Positions 36,811-46,077 of a DNA stretch of 64,000 nt are shown here, in pieces (within the stretch, counting starts at the first letter, position 1; every line of letters starts with the position of its first letter). Location of the stretch: the NCBI RefSeq assembly GCF_014290175.1, contig NZ_JACOOR010000004.1, forward strand, positions 371,242 to 435,241. The letters run 5' to 3'. The DNA is from Anaerosacchariphilus hominis (GTDB lineage: Bacteria > Bacillota > Clostridia > Lachnospirales > Lachnospiraceae). Position numbers and translations under genes: made by a program. The notes under the pieces are model-generated. The model did not search any database. It saw only the letters and a list, made by a program, of their open reading frames with translations, and had not been told where the DNA came from.

Positions 36811-38157
36811 TTAAAAAGGAAATTTAAAACGTCCCTTTTTACCACGTTTACCGCCCATCATACCGGGCATCTGTTTCATCATCTTCCGCATCTGTTCAAA
36901 CTGCTTGACCAGACGGTTTACTTCTGCGATATCCACGCCTGCGCCCCGGGCGATCCGGTGCTTCCGGGAAGGATTCAGAATCTCAGGATTCGTCCGCTCC
37001 TTCGGCGTCATGGAAAGTATAATCGCCTCAGTCTGCGCCATCTTCTTTTCATCAATGGCATTTTCAATACCCTTCATCTGGCCACCCAGACCCGGCATCA
37101 TGGAAAGTACGGCGTTCAGGCCGCCCATCTTCCGCATCTGGTTCATGCTTTCCAGGTAGTCCTCAAAGTCAAACTGAGCTTTTTTCAGCTTCTGGGTCAT
37201 GGCCTTGGCCTTTTCCTCATCCACAGTCTCCTGAGCCTTCTCAATCAGAGTCAGCACATCGCCCATGCCGAGGATACGGGATGCCATTCGATCCGGATAG
37301 AACTGCTCCAGATCCGAGAGCTTCTCTCCCATACCAATATATAAAATCGGCTTTCCGGTCACTGCCTTGACAGACAATGCCGCTCCACCTCGGGTATCGC
37401 CATCCAGCTTCGTCAAAATCACGCCGTCGATGCCAATCTTCTCATTGAATACTGACGCTACATTCACCGCATCCTGTCCGGTCATGGCATCCACAGTCAG
37501 AAGAGACTGGTCGATGGTGAGATTCGCCTTGATCTCCTGAAGCTCTTCCATCATGTCCTCGTCCACATGCAGACGACCTGCCGTATCGAGAATCACCACA
37601 TTGAAGCCGTTCTTCTTTGCATACTCATAAGCGCCTTTCGCGATATTCACCGGCTTCTGGTTCTCGCCCATGGTGAATACCTCCACGCCTTGCTTTTCTC
37701 CGTTTACCTGCAGCTGCTTGATGGCTGCGGGACGGTATACGTCACAGGCTACCAGCAGAACCTTTCTACCCTTTGCCTTCAGCTTTCCGGCCAGTTTGGC
37801 CGCCGTGGTGGTCTTACCGGCTCCCTGAAGACCCATCATCATGAGAACGGTCACATCACCGGCGCTCTTCAGCTTCAGCTCTGTGGTCTCGCTTCCCATC
37901 AGGGCAATCAGTTCTTCGTGTACGATTTTTACTACCTGCTGTCCCGGCGTCAGACTGTTCATCATATCCGCGCCGATGGCACGCTCTTCCACAGACTTAA
38001 TAAACTGCTTGACTACCTTGAAGCTTACATCCGCTTCCAGGAGCGCCATCTTTACTTCCTTTAAAGAAGCCTTCACATCCGCTTCGGAAAGACGTCCTTT
38101 TCCCCGCAGATTCCGGAATACGTTCTGTAATTTGTCGGATAAACTCTCAAATGCCAT
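36811..38157 (-). CDS. ffh: Signal recognition particle protein Ffh
   Basis: 448 residues. An N domain and GTPase domain (GLQGAGKTTTAAKLAG from 109, DTAGRLHVDED, TKLDGDTRGGAALS) are followed by a Met-rich M domain ending MMKQMPGMMGGKRGKKGRFKFPF. With 4.5S/SRP RNA it delivers nascent membrane proteins to FtsY, whose gene is at 41 kb. Its start is adjacent to the ylxM stop with no gap. Confidence 0.98.
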   Translation of the reverse strand: MAFESLSDKLQNVFRNLRGKGRLSEADVKASLKEVKMALLEADVSFKVVKQFIKSVEERAIGADMMNSLTPGQQVVKIVHEELIALMGSETTELKLKSAGDVTVLMMMGLQGAGKTTTAAKLAGKLKAKGRKVLLVACDVYRPAAIKQLQVNGEKQGVEVFTMGENQKPVNIAKGAYEYAKKNGFNVVILDTAGRLHVDEDMMEELQEIKANLTIDQSLLTVDAMTGQDAVNVASVFNEKIGIDGVILTKLDGDTRGGAALSVKAVTGKPILYIGMGEKLSDLEQFYPDRMASRILGMGDVLTLIEKAQETVDEEKAKAMTQKLKKAQFDFEDYLESMNQMRKMGGLNAVLSMMPGLGGQMKGIENAIDEKKMAQTEAIILSMTPKERTNPEILNPSRKHRIARGAGVDIAEVNRLVKQFEQMRKMMKQMPGMMGGKRGKKGRFKFPF

Positions 38158-38490
38158 CTATAAATTCTCCAATATCCCGTTCAACTGTCTGACCAGCTGC
38201 TCTTTATCCGGCTGCTCGGTCTCTCTCAGGGACTTTTCCATCTGTTCTATCTGCTCCTTGATGGTCACAAACTTCTCTACCAGGTGAAGCTTCGACTCAT
38301 AATCCTGCAGAATCTTATTGCACCGCTTAATCAGATCGTGGACTCCCTGACGGCTGATGCCCTGCTCGGAAGCCACCTCGCTGAAAGAATAATCATTCAG
38401 CACCACATCCTCGTAGATCTGCTTCTGATGCTCCGTCAGCAGCTCTCCGTAAAAATCATACAGCAGTGTCTGTTCCAGAATTTTGTCCAT
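38158..38490 (-). CDS. ylxM: YlxM family DNA-binding/SRP-associated protein
   Basis: 110 residues. A helix-turn-helix (YSFSEVASEQGISRQGVHDLIKRCN) in the N-terminal half is followed by a coiled-coil tail. YlxM genes precede ffh in Firmicutes. It has been reported to affect SRP GTPase activity. The ATG at 38490 follows AGGTGAGAAGT. The TAG stop directly precedes ffh. Confidence 0.93.
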   Translation of the reverse strand: MDKILEQTLLYDFYGELLTEHQKQIYEDVVLNDYSFSEVASEQGISRQGVHDLIKRCNKILQDYESKLHLVEKFVTIKEQIEQMEKSLRETEQPDKEQLVRQLNGILENL

Positions 38491-38510
38491 ACTTCTCACC
38501 TGCCTGAATT

Positions 38511-38539
38511 ATCATACACAATCCGGGCAATGTTGTCAA
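38511..38539 (-). promoter_or_regulatory. Promoter of ylxM-ffh-rpsP operon
   Basis: Minus-strand TTGACA (38539-38534), 17-base spacer, TATGAT (38516-38511), about 20 bases before ylxM. Confidence 0.8.
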
Positions 38540-38557
38540 GTGTTTTTTCTTGACAAC
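38532..38557. promoter_or_regulatory. Inverted repeat over the ylxM -35 box
   Basis: GTTGTCAAG / CTTGACAAC, perfect 9-bp arms, eight-base loop, covering the ylxM -35 element. No T-run follows on either strand, so it looks more like an operator than a terminator. Confidence 0.45.
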
Positions 38558-38563
38558 TTAATT

Positions 38564-39142
38564 TTATCCCAGGATTCCCAGATGCTCCAGCAGAATCTTG
38601 ACGCCGATGCAGATAAGGATCAGACCGCCTGCGAACTCTGCCTTTGCCTTATACTTCATACCGAAGATATTGCCGATGCGGATGCCGGCGGCGGATATCA
38701 CAAAAGTTGTCGCTCCGATAAATGTCACAGAAGGAACCAAGGCCACGTTCAGGAAAGCCAGGGTGATCCCCACAGCCAGGGCGTCGATACTGGTGGCAAT
38801 GGCAAGCATCAGCATGGTTTTGAAGGCGAAATGGTCTTCTTCCTTCGGACAGACCTCTTCATCCTCTTCCTTCTCTCCGGACTCCCGAATCATATTTACA
38901 CCGATGATCAGAAGAAGAATAAAGGCAATCCAATGATCGATGCTGGTAATATAATCCTTAAACTGGCTGCCAAGCAGATATCCAATCAGGGGCATCAGGG
39001 CCTGAAAGCCGCCGAACCAGGCACCGACGATACAGCATTCTTTTACGCCCACCTTTTTGACGCTTAACCCCTTACAAATCGATACCGCGAAAGCATCCAT
39101 AGATAATCCTACCGCAAGAATGAACAGTTCTATTAATCCCAT
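38564..39142 (-). CDS. mntP: Putative manganese efflux pump MntP
   Basis: 192 residues with six membrane helices in two triplets. [13 protein letters not shown] near the N-terminus and [13 protein letters not shown] in the second half are the paired conserved Asp-containing motifs. The central acidic, charged loop carries [17 protein letters not shown]. It exports Mn2+ in E. coli. A leader hairpin lies just upstream. Confidence 0.95.
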   Translation of the reverse strand: MGLIELFILAVGLSMDAFAVSICKGLSVKKVGVKECCIVGAWFGGFQALMPLIGYLLGSQFKDYITSIDHWIAFILLLIIGVNMIRESGEKEEDEEVCPKEEDHFAFKTMLMLAIATSIDALAVGITLAFLNVALVPSVTFIGATTFVISAAGIRIGNIFGMKYKAKAEFAGGLILICIGVKILLEHLGILG

Positions 39143-39190
39143 AATGAAGTTCTCCTTTTTCTCCGGCGCACAAGCCCATATATAAAGTAA

Positions 39191-39228
39191 GAGACCTACC
39201 CGCAGAATTTCTTCTGCGGATAAGTCTC
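39191..39228 (-). promoter_or_regulatory. Structured leader hairpin before mntP (or ilvA terminator)
   Basis: Minus-strand stem GAGAC/GUCUC, a 4x4 internal loop (UUAU opposite GUAG), then CCGCAGAA/UUCUGCGG closed by a GAAA tetraloop. The site is 49 bases upstream of mntP and 47 after ilvA. The tail is only weakly T-rich (TTACTTTAT). I do not see the yybP-ykoY manganese riboswitch consensus. Confidence 0.5.
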
Positions 39229-39274
39229 GTCATTTCATGTAAAACCATTTTCCGCTGCAATTTTCAAGGGACTC

Positions 39275-40486
39275 TTACAGGTTAATCTTCACCAGCCGCG
39301 GCCGGAAACCTGCCTCGTCCAGCTTCTTGACGATGCGCTTTTTATGCTCGGTGCCGAAGGCCTCGATGGTAATGCGCAGCTCCACGCCCTCATTCCGGTT
39401 GGTACCGATGAACTGATTGTGATCCAGCTTGACGATATTGCCGTTCTCGTCTGCGATAACCTGGGAGATCTTGACCATCTCTCCGGGCTTGTCCGGAAGC
39501 ATGGTGGATACGGTGAAGATCCGGTCTCTCTGGATCAGGCCGAACTGTACCATGGAAGACATGGTGATAATATCCATATTTCCGCCGCTTAAGATAGAGA
39601 CAATCTTCTTGCCCTTTACATTCAGATGATTCAGGGCCGCTACCGTAAGAAGGCCGGAATTTTCTACGACCATCTTATGATTTTCTACGATATCCAGGAA
39701 TGCGCCGATGAGTTCATCGTCTGTTACCGTAATGATATCATCCAGGTTCTTCTGGATATAGGGGAAGATCTTGGTTCCCGGAGTTTTTACGGCAGTACCG
39801 TCCGCGATGGTGCTGACGGTGGGCAGAGTGGTAACCTTCTTGTTCTTCAGGGATACCTGCATACAGTTGGCGCCCGCGGGCTCTACGCCGATAACCTTAA
39901 TATTGGGATTCAGAAGCTTCGCCAGAGTAGACACACCGGTGGAAAGTCCGCCTCCTCCGATGGGAACCAGAATATAATCCACCAGCGGAAGCTCCTTTAC
40001 GATCTCCATGGCAATGGTGCCCTGTCCGGTGGCTACAGCCAGATCATCAAAGGGATGAATAAAAGTATAGCCATTCTCCTCTGCCAGCTTGTAAGCATGT
40101 TCACAGGCCTCATCGTATACATCTCCGTGCAGAACGACCTCCGCACCGTAGCTCTTGGTGCGTTCTACCTTCATCAGCGGTGTGGTGGTAGGCATTACAA
40201 TGACCGCCTTTACGCCATAGGCTTTTGCCGCATAGGCAACACCCTGGGCATGGTTGCCCGCAGATGCGGTAATCAGTCCTTTGGATCGCTCTTCCTCAGA
40301 CAGGGTGCTGATCTTATAGTAAGCTCCACGAATCTTGTAAGCTCCGGTCACCTGCATATTCTCCGGCTTCAGATAGACCTTATTGCCGGTCCGCTCGCTG
40401 AAGTAGGGGCTGTATAACAGCTTTGTCTCAATCGCTACTTTTTTTACCACCTCTGAGGCTTCTTCGAATTTTTCCAATGTAAGCAT
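39275..40486 (-). CDS. ilvA: Threonine ammonia-lyase
   Basis: 403 residues. It deaminates threonine to 2-oxobutanoate with pyridoxal phosphate. The PLP lysine is in KPENMQVTGAYKIRGAYY, and the phosphate-binding loop is GGGGLSTGV. The C-terminal 70 residues form one ACT-like regulatory domain (IFTVSTMLPDKPGEMVKISQVI), shorter than the E. coli enzyme's two. Both biosynthetic and catabolic roles are possible. It lies between ftsY and mntP. Confidence 0.95.
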   Translation of the reverse strand: MLTLEKFEEASEVVKKVAIETKLLYSPYFSERTGNKVYLKPENMQVTGAYKIRGAYYKISTLSEEERSKGLITASAGNHAQGVAYAAKAYGVKAVIVMPTTTPLMKVERTKSYGAEVVLHGDVYDEACEHAYKLAEENGYTFIHPFDDLAVATGQGTIAMEIVKELPLVDYILVPIGGGGLSTGVSTLAKLLNPNIKVIGVEPAGANCMQVSLKNKKVTTLPTVSTIADGTAVKTPGTKIFPYIQKNLDDIITVTDDELIGAFLDIVENHKMVVENSGLLTVAALNHLNVKGKKIVSILSGGNMDIITMSSMVQFGLIQRDRIFTVSTMLPDKPGEMVKISQVIADENGNIVKLDHNQFIGTNRNEGVELRITIEAFGTEHKKRIVKKLDEAGFRPRLVKINL

Positions 40487-40525
40487 TTTTTCTCCTCTTT
40501 TTCTGTTCTGTTTTTATATTCCGTC

Positions 40526-41458
40526 CTATGATTCCTGATGAAACAGGGCATTTACAAATTCATCTGCGTCAAACTTCTGCAGATCCTCGATGCTCTCGCC
40601 TACGCCGATGTACTTCACCGGGATGCCAAGCTCTGACTGAATCGCCACTGCAATACCGCCCTTGGCCGTACCGTCCAGCTTGGTCAGAATAATGCCGGTG
40701 ATGTCGCAGACCTCTTTAAACTGACGGGCCTGCTCCAGCGCGTTCTGTCCGGTGGTTCCATCCAGCACCACCAGGGTCTCCCGGAAGGCTTCCGGGTACT
40801 CCCGATCAATGATCCGGTTGATTTTGCGAAGCTCTTCCATCAGATTCTTTTTATTGTGAAGTCTCCCTGCCGTATCACAGAGTAATACATCCGCATGTCT
40901 GGCCTTTGCCGCGCAGACCGCGTCATAGACTACGGAAGCAGGATCTGCGCCCTCGCAGCCGCCGATAATATCCACGCCTGCCCGGTTCGCCCACTCGGTC
41001 AGCTGCTCACCTGCAGCCGCGCGGAAGGTATCCGCTGCTGCCAGAATTACTTTCTTTCCCTGATCTTTCAGCTTTCCTGCCAGCTTGCCCACGGAAGTGG
41101 TCTTGCCCACACCGTTAACACCGATGACCAGTACCACGGACTTCTCCTGTTCAAAGCGGTAAGCTACCTCTCCTACCCGCATCTGCTCCCGGATACTATT
41201 GATCAGAAGCTCTTTGCAGGCAGAAGGCTCTTTAATCTTCTGTTCCTTTACTTTCTGCTTGAGATCCTCCAGAATCGCATTTGTGGCGTTGATTCCGATA
41301 TCTCCCATAATGAGGATCTCTTCGATCTCCTCATAAAAATCATCGTCGATGGCGGAATAGCCACTGAAGATACTGTCGATTCCCGCCGCAATATTCGCCC
41401 TTGTCTTCGCCAGACCGGATACCAGTCTGCTGAAAAAACCCTTTTTTTCTTCGGACAT
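40526..41458 (-). CDS. ftsY: Signal recognition particle receptor FtsY
   Basis: 310 residues, an NG domain without a long acidic A domain. GVNGVGKTTSVGKLAG, DTAGR and TKLDGTAKGG are the GTPase motifs. It docks SRP-ribosome complexes at the membrane. The ATG at 41458 is eight bases after GGGGG; an ATG at 41464 is too close to it. It follows smc by 19 bases. Confidence 0.98.
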   Translation of the reverse strand: MSEEKKGFFSRLVSGLAKTRANIAAGIDSIFSGYSAIDDDFYEEIEEILIMGDIGINATNAILEDLKQKVKEQKIKEPSACKELLINSIREQMRVGEVAYRFEQEKSVVLVIGVNGVGKTTSVGKLAGKLKDQGKKVILAAADTFRAAAGEQLTEWANRAGVDIIGGCEGADPASVVYDAVCAAKARHADVLLCDTAGRLHNKKNLMEELRKINRIIDREYPEAFRETLVVLDGTTGQNALEQARQFKEVCDITGIILTKLDGTAKGGIAVAIQSELGIPVKYIGVGESIEDLQKFDADEFVNALFHQES

Positions 41459-41477
41459 CTTCATTTCCCCCTGAGAT

Positions 41478-44400
41478 TTACTGATCTAATTCCTCTTCGA
41501 TCAGGTTTACGGAAACCAGCGCCGAGACGCCTTTTTCCTGCATGGTGATACCGTACAGGCGATCCGCGGACTCCATGGTTCCCTTTCTATGAGTAATAAT
41601 AATAAACTGTGTGTTTTTTGTCAACTTGTGCAGATATTTTGCAAAGCGTCCCACGTTGGAATCATCCAGGGCCGCCTCAATCTCGTCCAGAAGGCAGAAA
41701 GGCGACGGCTTCAGATTCTGAATGGCAAACAGCAGAGAAATGGCGGTCAGCGCCTTTTCTCCTCCTGAGAGCTGCATCATGTTCTGCAGCTTCTTTCCGG
41801 GGGGCTGGGCGATGATCCGGACGCCTGCCTCCAGCATATCCGCGTCCTCCTCCAGCTCCAGGGTTCCCTTTCCACCGCCGAACAGTTCCTTGAAGGCTTT
41901 ATCGAACTCCACCCGGATCCGGGCAAACTGCTCCTCAAACTGGCGGCGCATCCCCTCGTCCAGTTCTTTGATGATACCTTTCAATGTTTCCTCCGCATTC
42001 ACCAGATCGTTGCGCTGGCTGTTCATGAAGGTATAGCGTTCAGAGACGTTCTTATAGTCTTCGATGGCATTGACATTCACATCGCCCAGCTTCCGGATCT
42101 CATCCTTCAGGGCCGCGATCCGCTTCTTGATGACCGAAAGCTCAGTAAGCTCCCGGTTCCGAAGGGGCAGAGCCATATTGTAGGTCAGCTCGTACTCATC
42201 CCACATGTAGTTGGTCTGGGCGTCAGAGGCCTCCTCCAGCTTTTCCCGCTGACTGTTCAGACGGTACACCTCCCGATCCAGAAGATTCTTCTGTTCCGAA
42301 AGGGCTTCCCTTTTCGTGAAGAACTCCTTCTGTCCGCTGAGCAAACTTTCCCGCTTTCCGGCAAGCGTCCTGCCGGCCTCCTCCAGTTCTTTGCCTCTGG
42401 CTGTCAGCTGTTCGATCTGCCCGGTCAGGGCCAGGATTCCTTCCTCCTTGGCGCGGATATCCTCGTGGCCCCGGCTTACGCCGGACTTCAAATCTTCCTC
42501 CTCCGTACGGAGCCGATCCAGTTCCCGGTCGATACGGGCCACATTTTCCCCTGCAAATTCTGCCTTCTGGGACAAATTCGCCATCTCCAGATGGATCCGC
42601 TCGGTCTCCCCCATAGAGACTGCTTCCTGCCCCTTCAGGGCTTCCAGCTGAACTCTGGCCTTTTCGATCTCCTCGGTATGGCTCTGCTCCAGCTCTTCCG
42701 AGCGGGACAGCTCCCCGGCGATCGCCGCTCTGCTTTCCCGAATCTCAGAAAGCTGAGATTCCAGCTCCGCCAGCTCTTTCTGAAGCTCCTGATAATCTGC
42801 CGTAATTTCCTGAAGCCGGGTCTTTGCCTGATCCGTATTCAGCTTTGCCGTATTCTGACGGAGATATGCCTCCTGCAGGCGGCCGTTTAAATTTTCTGCC
42901 TCCTGACGGCTTTTTCTCCGTCTCTCCTTCAGCTCCTCGATGGTGGCTCTGGCCTCTTCCATCTCCGTTTTCAGACGGCGCACATTCTCCTCCAGCTCTT
43001 CCAGTTCCCGTCTCCGTCCCAGAAGATTGCTGGAATTCCGGAAGGCACCCCCCGTCATGGAACCGCCGGGGCTCAGATACTCGCCCTCCAGGGTAACGAT
43101 ATGAATGGAATGGCCGTACTTCCGGGCGATCCGAATGGCATCATCCACCTGTTCGGCCACCAACACCCGGCCCAGGAGATAGCTAACGATGCCGTCGTAC
43201 TTCCTTTCCGCCTGCACCAGAGTGCTGGCCAGCCCGATGGCACCTTTTTCCGATAGTGCCTCCTTTTTCGGGAAATTGTCTTTATTCCCCACGCTGGTCA
43301 ACGGCAGGAAGGTGGCCCGGCCAAGCCGGTTTTCTTTCAGATATTCGATGAGTTCCTTTGCCGTCTCCTCCGTATCGGTGACGATATTCTGGATATTGCC
43401 GCCCAGGGCTGTCTCGATGGCTGTCTCATACTTCTCATCTACTTTGATAAGATCCGCCACCACGCCCAGAATTCCCGGCGTACGTTTTTTACGCTCCATG
43501 ACCTTTCGGATACTGTTTCCGTAGCCATCATAGCGCTCTGCCATATTCCGCAGGGATTCAAGTTTTGAAGACTCCCGGTGATAGGCAGTCTGACCGATCT
43601 CCAGTTCTTCATTCTTTTTTCCAAGCTCCCGGCGAAAGCCCTCGGCCTCCGCCTCCTTCTCCTTCTGGGCTTCCGTCAGAGAAAGAATCTCGGAGCAGAT
43701 CGTCTGAAGCTCAGCCTCGCTCTCTTCATATAGCTTCCGCTGTTCTTCTTCGCCGCCCTTGGCCGTCAGGAGCTTCTGGTTCAATTCCGTTCTTCGGATC
43801 TGGGCCTGTTCCTGCATGGCGTCATAGCGCTGCAGCTGTCCCTTGGTGGATGCCCGCTCATTCAGCAGACCGATAATGGTATTCTTACTCTGCTCCGCCG
43901 CACGGTTCAGCTCTTCAATCTTCGCCCGTACCTTTCGAAGCTGGTCAGAGGCCTGTACAGAGTTTTCGGATACCTCTTTCAGCTGGGCATCCAGCTGCTT
44001 CTGTTCCTCGGTAAAGCGTTTCCGCGTCTCCCGCTTTTCCAGGATATCCGCGTCGACAGCCGCCATCCTGCTCTGCATCTGCTCGCCGCCGGAACGGACC
44101 GAATGGATCTGTTCCTTCAGGATCTCGATCTGTCCCTCCATCTGCTGCCGGTTCAGCTCCGTCTGGGAGGCCGCCTCCCGGGTGCTGTCCAGACTGCTGT
44201 TCAGTTCCTCCAGCTCCTCCTCAATGCGGGCGTGCTCCTTTTTGATATTCTCATACTGAGAACTGGTCTCTTCCAGCTGATTCTGAGCGGCTTCTGCCTT
44301 TTCGTTCAGCACCGAGAGCTGCTTCTGAAGCCGTTCGGTCTCCAGCAGGAACTGATTGACATCGTAGGTTTTCAGTTCTTCCTTTTTCTTCAGATATTCC

Positions 44401-45038
44401 TTTGCTGTCTCCGACTGCTTTTCCAGGGGACCCAGCTGTTTTTCCAGCTCCGCTAGAATATCGTTGATACGCAGGATATTCTGCTTCTCATCCTCCAGCT
44501 TTTTCTGGGCCGTGTTCTTCCGCCGCTTGAACTTTACGATACCGGTAGCCTCGTCAAAAAGCTCCCGGGATTCCTCGGGCCGACTGCTTAAGATCCGGTC
44601 GATCTGTCCCTGACCGATGATGGAATAACCCTCTTTACCGATACCTGTATCGTAAAAAAGCTCGTTGATATCCTTCAGTCTGCAGGCAGCTCCATTGATG
44701 AGATATTCGCTTTCGCCGGAACGGTAAAGACGTCGGGACACGGTTACTTCCTCATAGTCAATAGGAAGCTGATGATCACCGTTATCCAGGGTAATGGCCA
44801 CATAAGCGTAACTCAAAGGACGGCGGTTCTCTGTTCCCGCAAAAATGACATCCTGCATACTGCCGCCACGAAGCTGTTTCACACGCTGTTCACCCAACAC
44901 CCAGCGCACCGCGTCGGCCACGTTGCTCTTGCCGCTTCCATTGGGACCCACGATGCCGGTGATGCCATTGTGGAAATCAAATACGATTTTATTTGCGAAG
45001 GACTTAAAGCCCTGTACCTCAATACTTTTTAAATACAT
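41478..45038 (-). CDS. smc: Chromosome segregation protein SMC
   Basis: 1186 residues, the usual bacterial SMC length. Walker A is GPNGSGKSNV (32-41), then long coiled coils, a hinge near 510-670 (VVADLIKVDEKYETAIETALGGNIQNIV) and the C-terminal head with LSGGEKALTAISLLFAI and LLDEIEAALDD. It works with ScpA and ScpB to condense DNA. It is in the order rnc-smc-ftsY with 11- and 19-base gaps. Confidence 0.98.
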   Translation of the reverse strand: MYLKSIEVQGFKSFANKIVFDFHNGITGIVGPNGSGKSNVADAVRWVLGEQRVKQLRGGSMQDVIFAGTENRRPLSYAYVAITLDNGDHQLPIDYEEVTVSRRLYRSGESEYLINGAACRLKDINELFYDTGIGKEGYSIIGQGQIDRILSSRPEESRELFDEATGIVKFKRRKNTAQKKLEDEKQNILRINDILAELEKQLGPLEKQSETAKEYLKKKEELKTYDVNQFLLETERLQKQLSVLNEKAEAAQNQLEETSSQYENIKKEHARIEEELEELNSSLDSTREAASQTELNRQQMEGQIEILKEQIHSVRSGGEQMQSRMAAVDADILEKRETRKRFTEEQKQLDAQLKEVSENSVQASDQLRKVRAKIEELNRAAEQSKNTIIGLLNERASTKGQLQRYDAMQEQAQIRRTELNQKLLTAKGGEEEQRKLYEESEAELQTICSEILSLTEAQKEKEAEAEGFRRELGKKNEELEIGQTAYHRESSKLESLRNMAERYDGYGNSIRKVMERKKRTPGILGVVADLIKVDEKYETAIETALGGNIQNIVTDTEETAKELIEYLKENRLGRATFLPLTSVGNKDNFPKKEALSEKGAIGLASTLVQAERKYDGIVSYLLGRVLVAEQVDDAIRIARKYGHSIHIVTLEGEYLSPGGSMTGGAFRNSSNLLGRRRELEELEENVRRLKTEMEEARATIEELKERRRKSRQEAENLNGRLQEAYLRQNTAKLNTDQAKTRLQEITADYQELQKELAELESQLSEIRESRAAIAGELSRSEELEQSHTEEIEKARVQLEALKGQEAVSMGETERIHLEMANLSQKAEFAGENVARIDRELDRLRTEEEDLKSGVSRGHEDIRAKEEGILALTGQIEQLTARGKELEEAGRTLAGKRESLLSGQKEFFTKREALSEQKNLLDREVYRLNSQREKLEEASDAQTNYMWDEYELTYNMALPLRNRELTELSVIKKRIAALKDEIRKLGDVNVNAIEDYKNVSERYTFMNSQRNDLVNAEETLKGIIKELDEGMRRQFEEQFARIRVEFDKAFKELFGGGKGTLELEEDADMLEAGVRIIAQPPGKKLQNMMQLSGGEKALTAISLLFAIQNLKPSPFCLLDEIEAALDDSNVGRFAKYLHKLTKNTQFIIITHRKGTMESADRLYGITMQEKGVSALVSVNLIEEELDQ

Positions 45039-45049
45039 CCCTTACCCCG

Positions 45050-45733
45050 TTATCCGTTCTTTTTTCTGGTCAGAAGCGCCCGGTAAGCGGCCTCCTGCTC
45101 AGCGGCCTTCTTCGTCCGGCCGCATCCTGTACCCAGCACCTCGGTCTCCAGAAGTACCTGGACCGTGAAACGCTTATTGTGATCCGGTCCCTCCTCTTTG
45201 ATCAGCTCATAGTGAATCGGAACCTCCGTTTCGCTCTGAATCTGCTCCTGAAGGATAGTCTTGCTATCATAAAAGAGCTTTTTGTGTTCGATATCATTCA
45301 GAATAAAATGATGCACAAATTCTTTTGCATTAGCAAAACCACCGTCCAGATAAACAGCTCCCAAAAGGGCTTCCATGGCATCTGAAGTGATGGAATCCCG
45401 ATCCCGTCCGCCAGTCAGCTCCTCTCCCTTTCCCAGGCGCAGCCAGTCTCCCAGTCCCAGATCTCTGGCACACAGGGCCAGGGTCTGCTCACATACGATG
45501 CTGGCTCTGGTTCTGGTGGCCTCGCCTTCCGGCATCTTGGGATAGTTTTTATAAAGATATTCGCTGGTGATCAGCTCTAGCACCGCATCCCCCAGGAACT
45601 CCAGCCGCTCATTGTTCTCCAGGCGATCCCAATGGCGCTCATTGGCGTAGGAGCTGTGGCATAAGGCATGCTCCAGGAGCTTTCGATCCTGAAAGGTATA
45701 TCCCAGTTTTTTTTCCAATTCTTCCAGTTTCAT
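45050..45733 (-). CDS. rnc: Ribonuclease III
   Basis: 227 residues. The catalytic segment NNERLEFLGDAVLELI and the second acidic motif DAMEALLGAVYLDGG are present, then a C-terminal double-stranded RNA-binding domain (GCGRTKKAAEQEAAYRALL). It matures rRNA and cuts duplex RNA. A long hairpin lies just upstream of its start and could be an autoregulatory target. Confidence 0.98.
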   Translation of the reverse strand: MKLEELEKKLGYTFQDRKLLEHALCHSSYANERHWDRLENNERLEFLGDAVLELITSEYLYKNYPKMPEGEATRTRASIVCEQTLALCARDLGLGDWLRLGKGEELTGGRDRDSITSDAMEALLGAVYLDGGFANAKEFVHHFILNDIEHKKLFYDSKTILQEQIQSETEVPIHYELIKEEGPDHNKRFTVQVLLETEVLGTGCGRTKKAAEQEAAYRALLTRKKNG

Positions 45734-45760
45734 AATTCATTCTCCCATAAAAAGAGTCCC

Positions 45761-45827
45761 AGAAGCACATGACCGGAACTGCTGCCATGCTTTCTCAGAC
45801 AGGGCAGCCTGTTCCGGAATGTGTTCT
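45761..45827 (-). promoter_or_regulatory. Long hairpin between acpP and rnc
   Basis: About 22 base pairs with small bulges: AGAA, CACAT, CCGGAAC and GCTGCC in the left arm pair with GGCAGC, GTTCCGG, ATGTG and TTCT in the right, with a 16-base loop. On the minus strand a TTTTT run follows eight bases after the stem. It could be an acpP terminator/attenuator or an RNase III target in the rnc leader. Confidence 0.6.
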
Positions 45828-45839
45828 GAGACATGTCTG

Positions 45840-46073
45840 TCAGTTATTCTTCAGATTCCGGATCTCTTCTACCGCATCGCCTACGGACACGATCTTCTCT
45901 GCTTCCTCCTGGGCGATCTCGATATCAAATTCCTCCTCAATCCCCATAATAATCTGGAATACATCCAGAGAATCTGCTCCCAGATCGTCCACAAATGTGG
46001 TGTCCATGGTGATCTCATTCTCATCCACGTTCAGGACATCCGCAATAATTCCTTTCAGTTTTTCAAATTCCAT
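45840..46073 (-). CDS. acpP: Acyl carrier protein
   Basis: 77 residues, acidic. The phosphopantetheine attachment serine is in [10 protein letters not shown] (Ser35). It carries growing acyl chains in fatty acid synthesis. It starts four bases after plsX, its functional neighbour. Confidence 0.98.
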   Translation of the reverse strand: MEFEKLKGIIADVLNVDENEITMDTTFVDDLGADSLDVFQIIMGIEEEFDIEIAQEEAEKIVSVGDAVEEIRNLKNN

Positions 46074-46077
46074 CGTT

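Noticed and set aside
39143..39274. yybP-ykoY manganese riboswitch at mntP
   Set aside because: The hairpin present lacks the conserved GGGGAGUA and GCCGG segments of this riboswitch. The leader is kept as unclassified.
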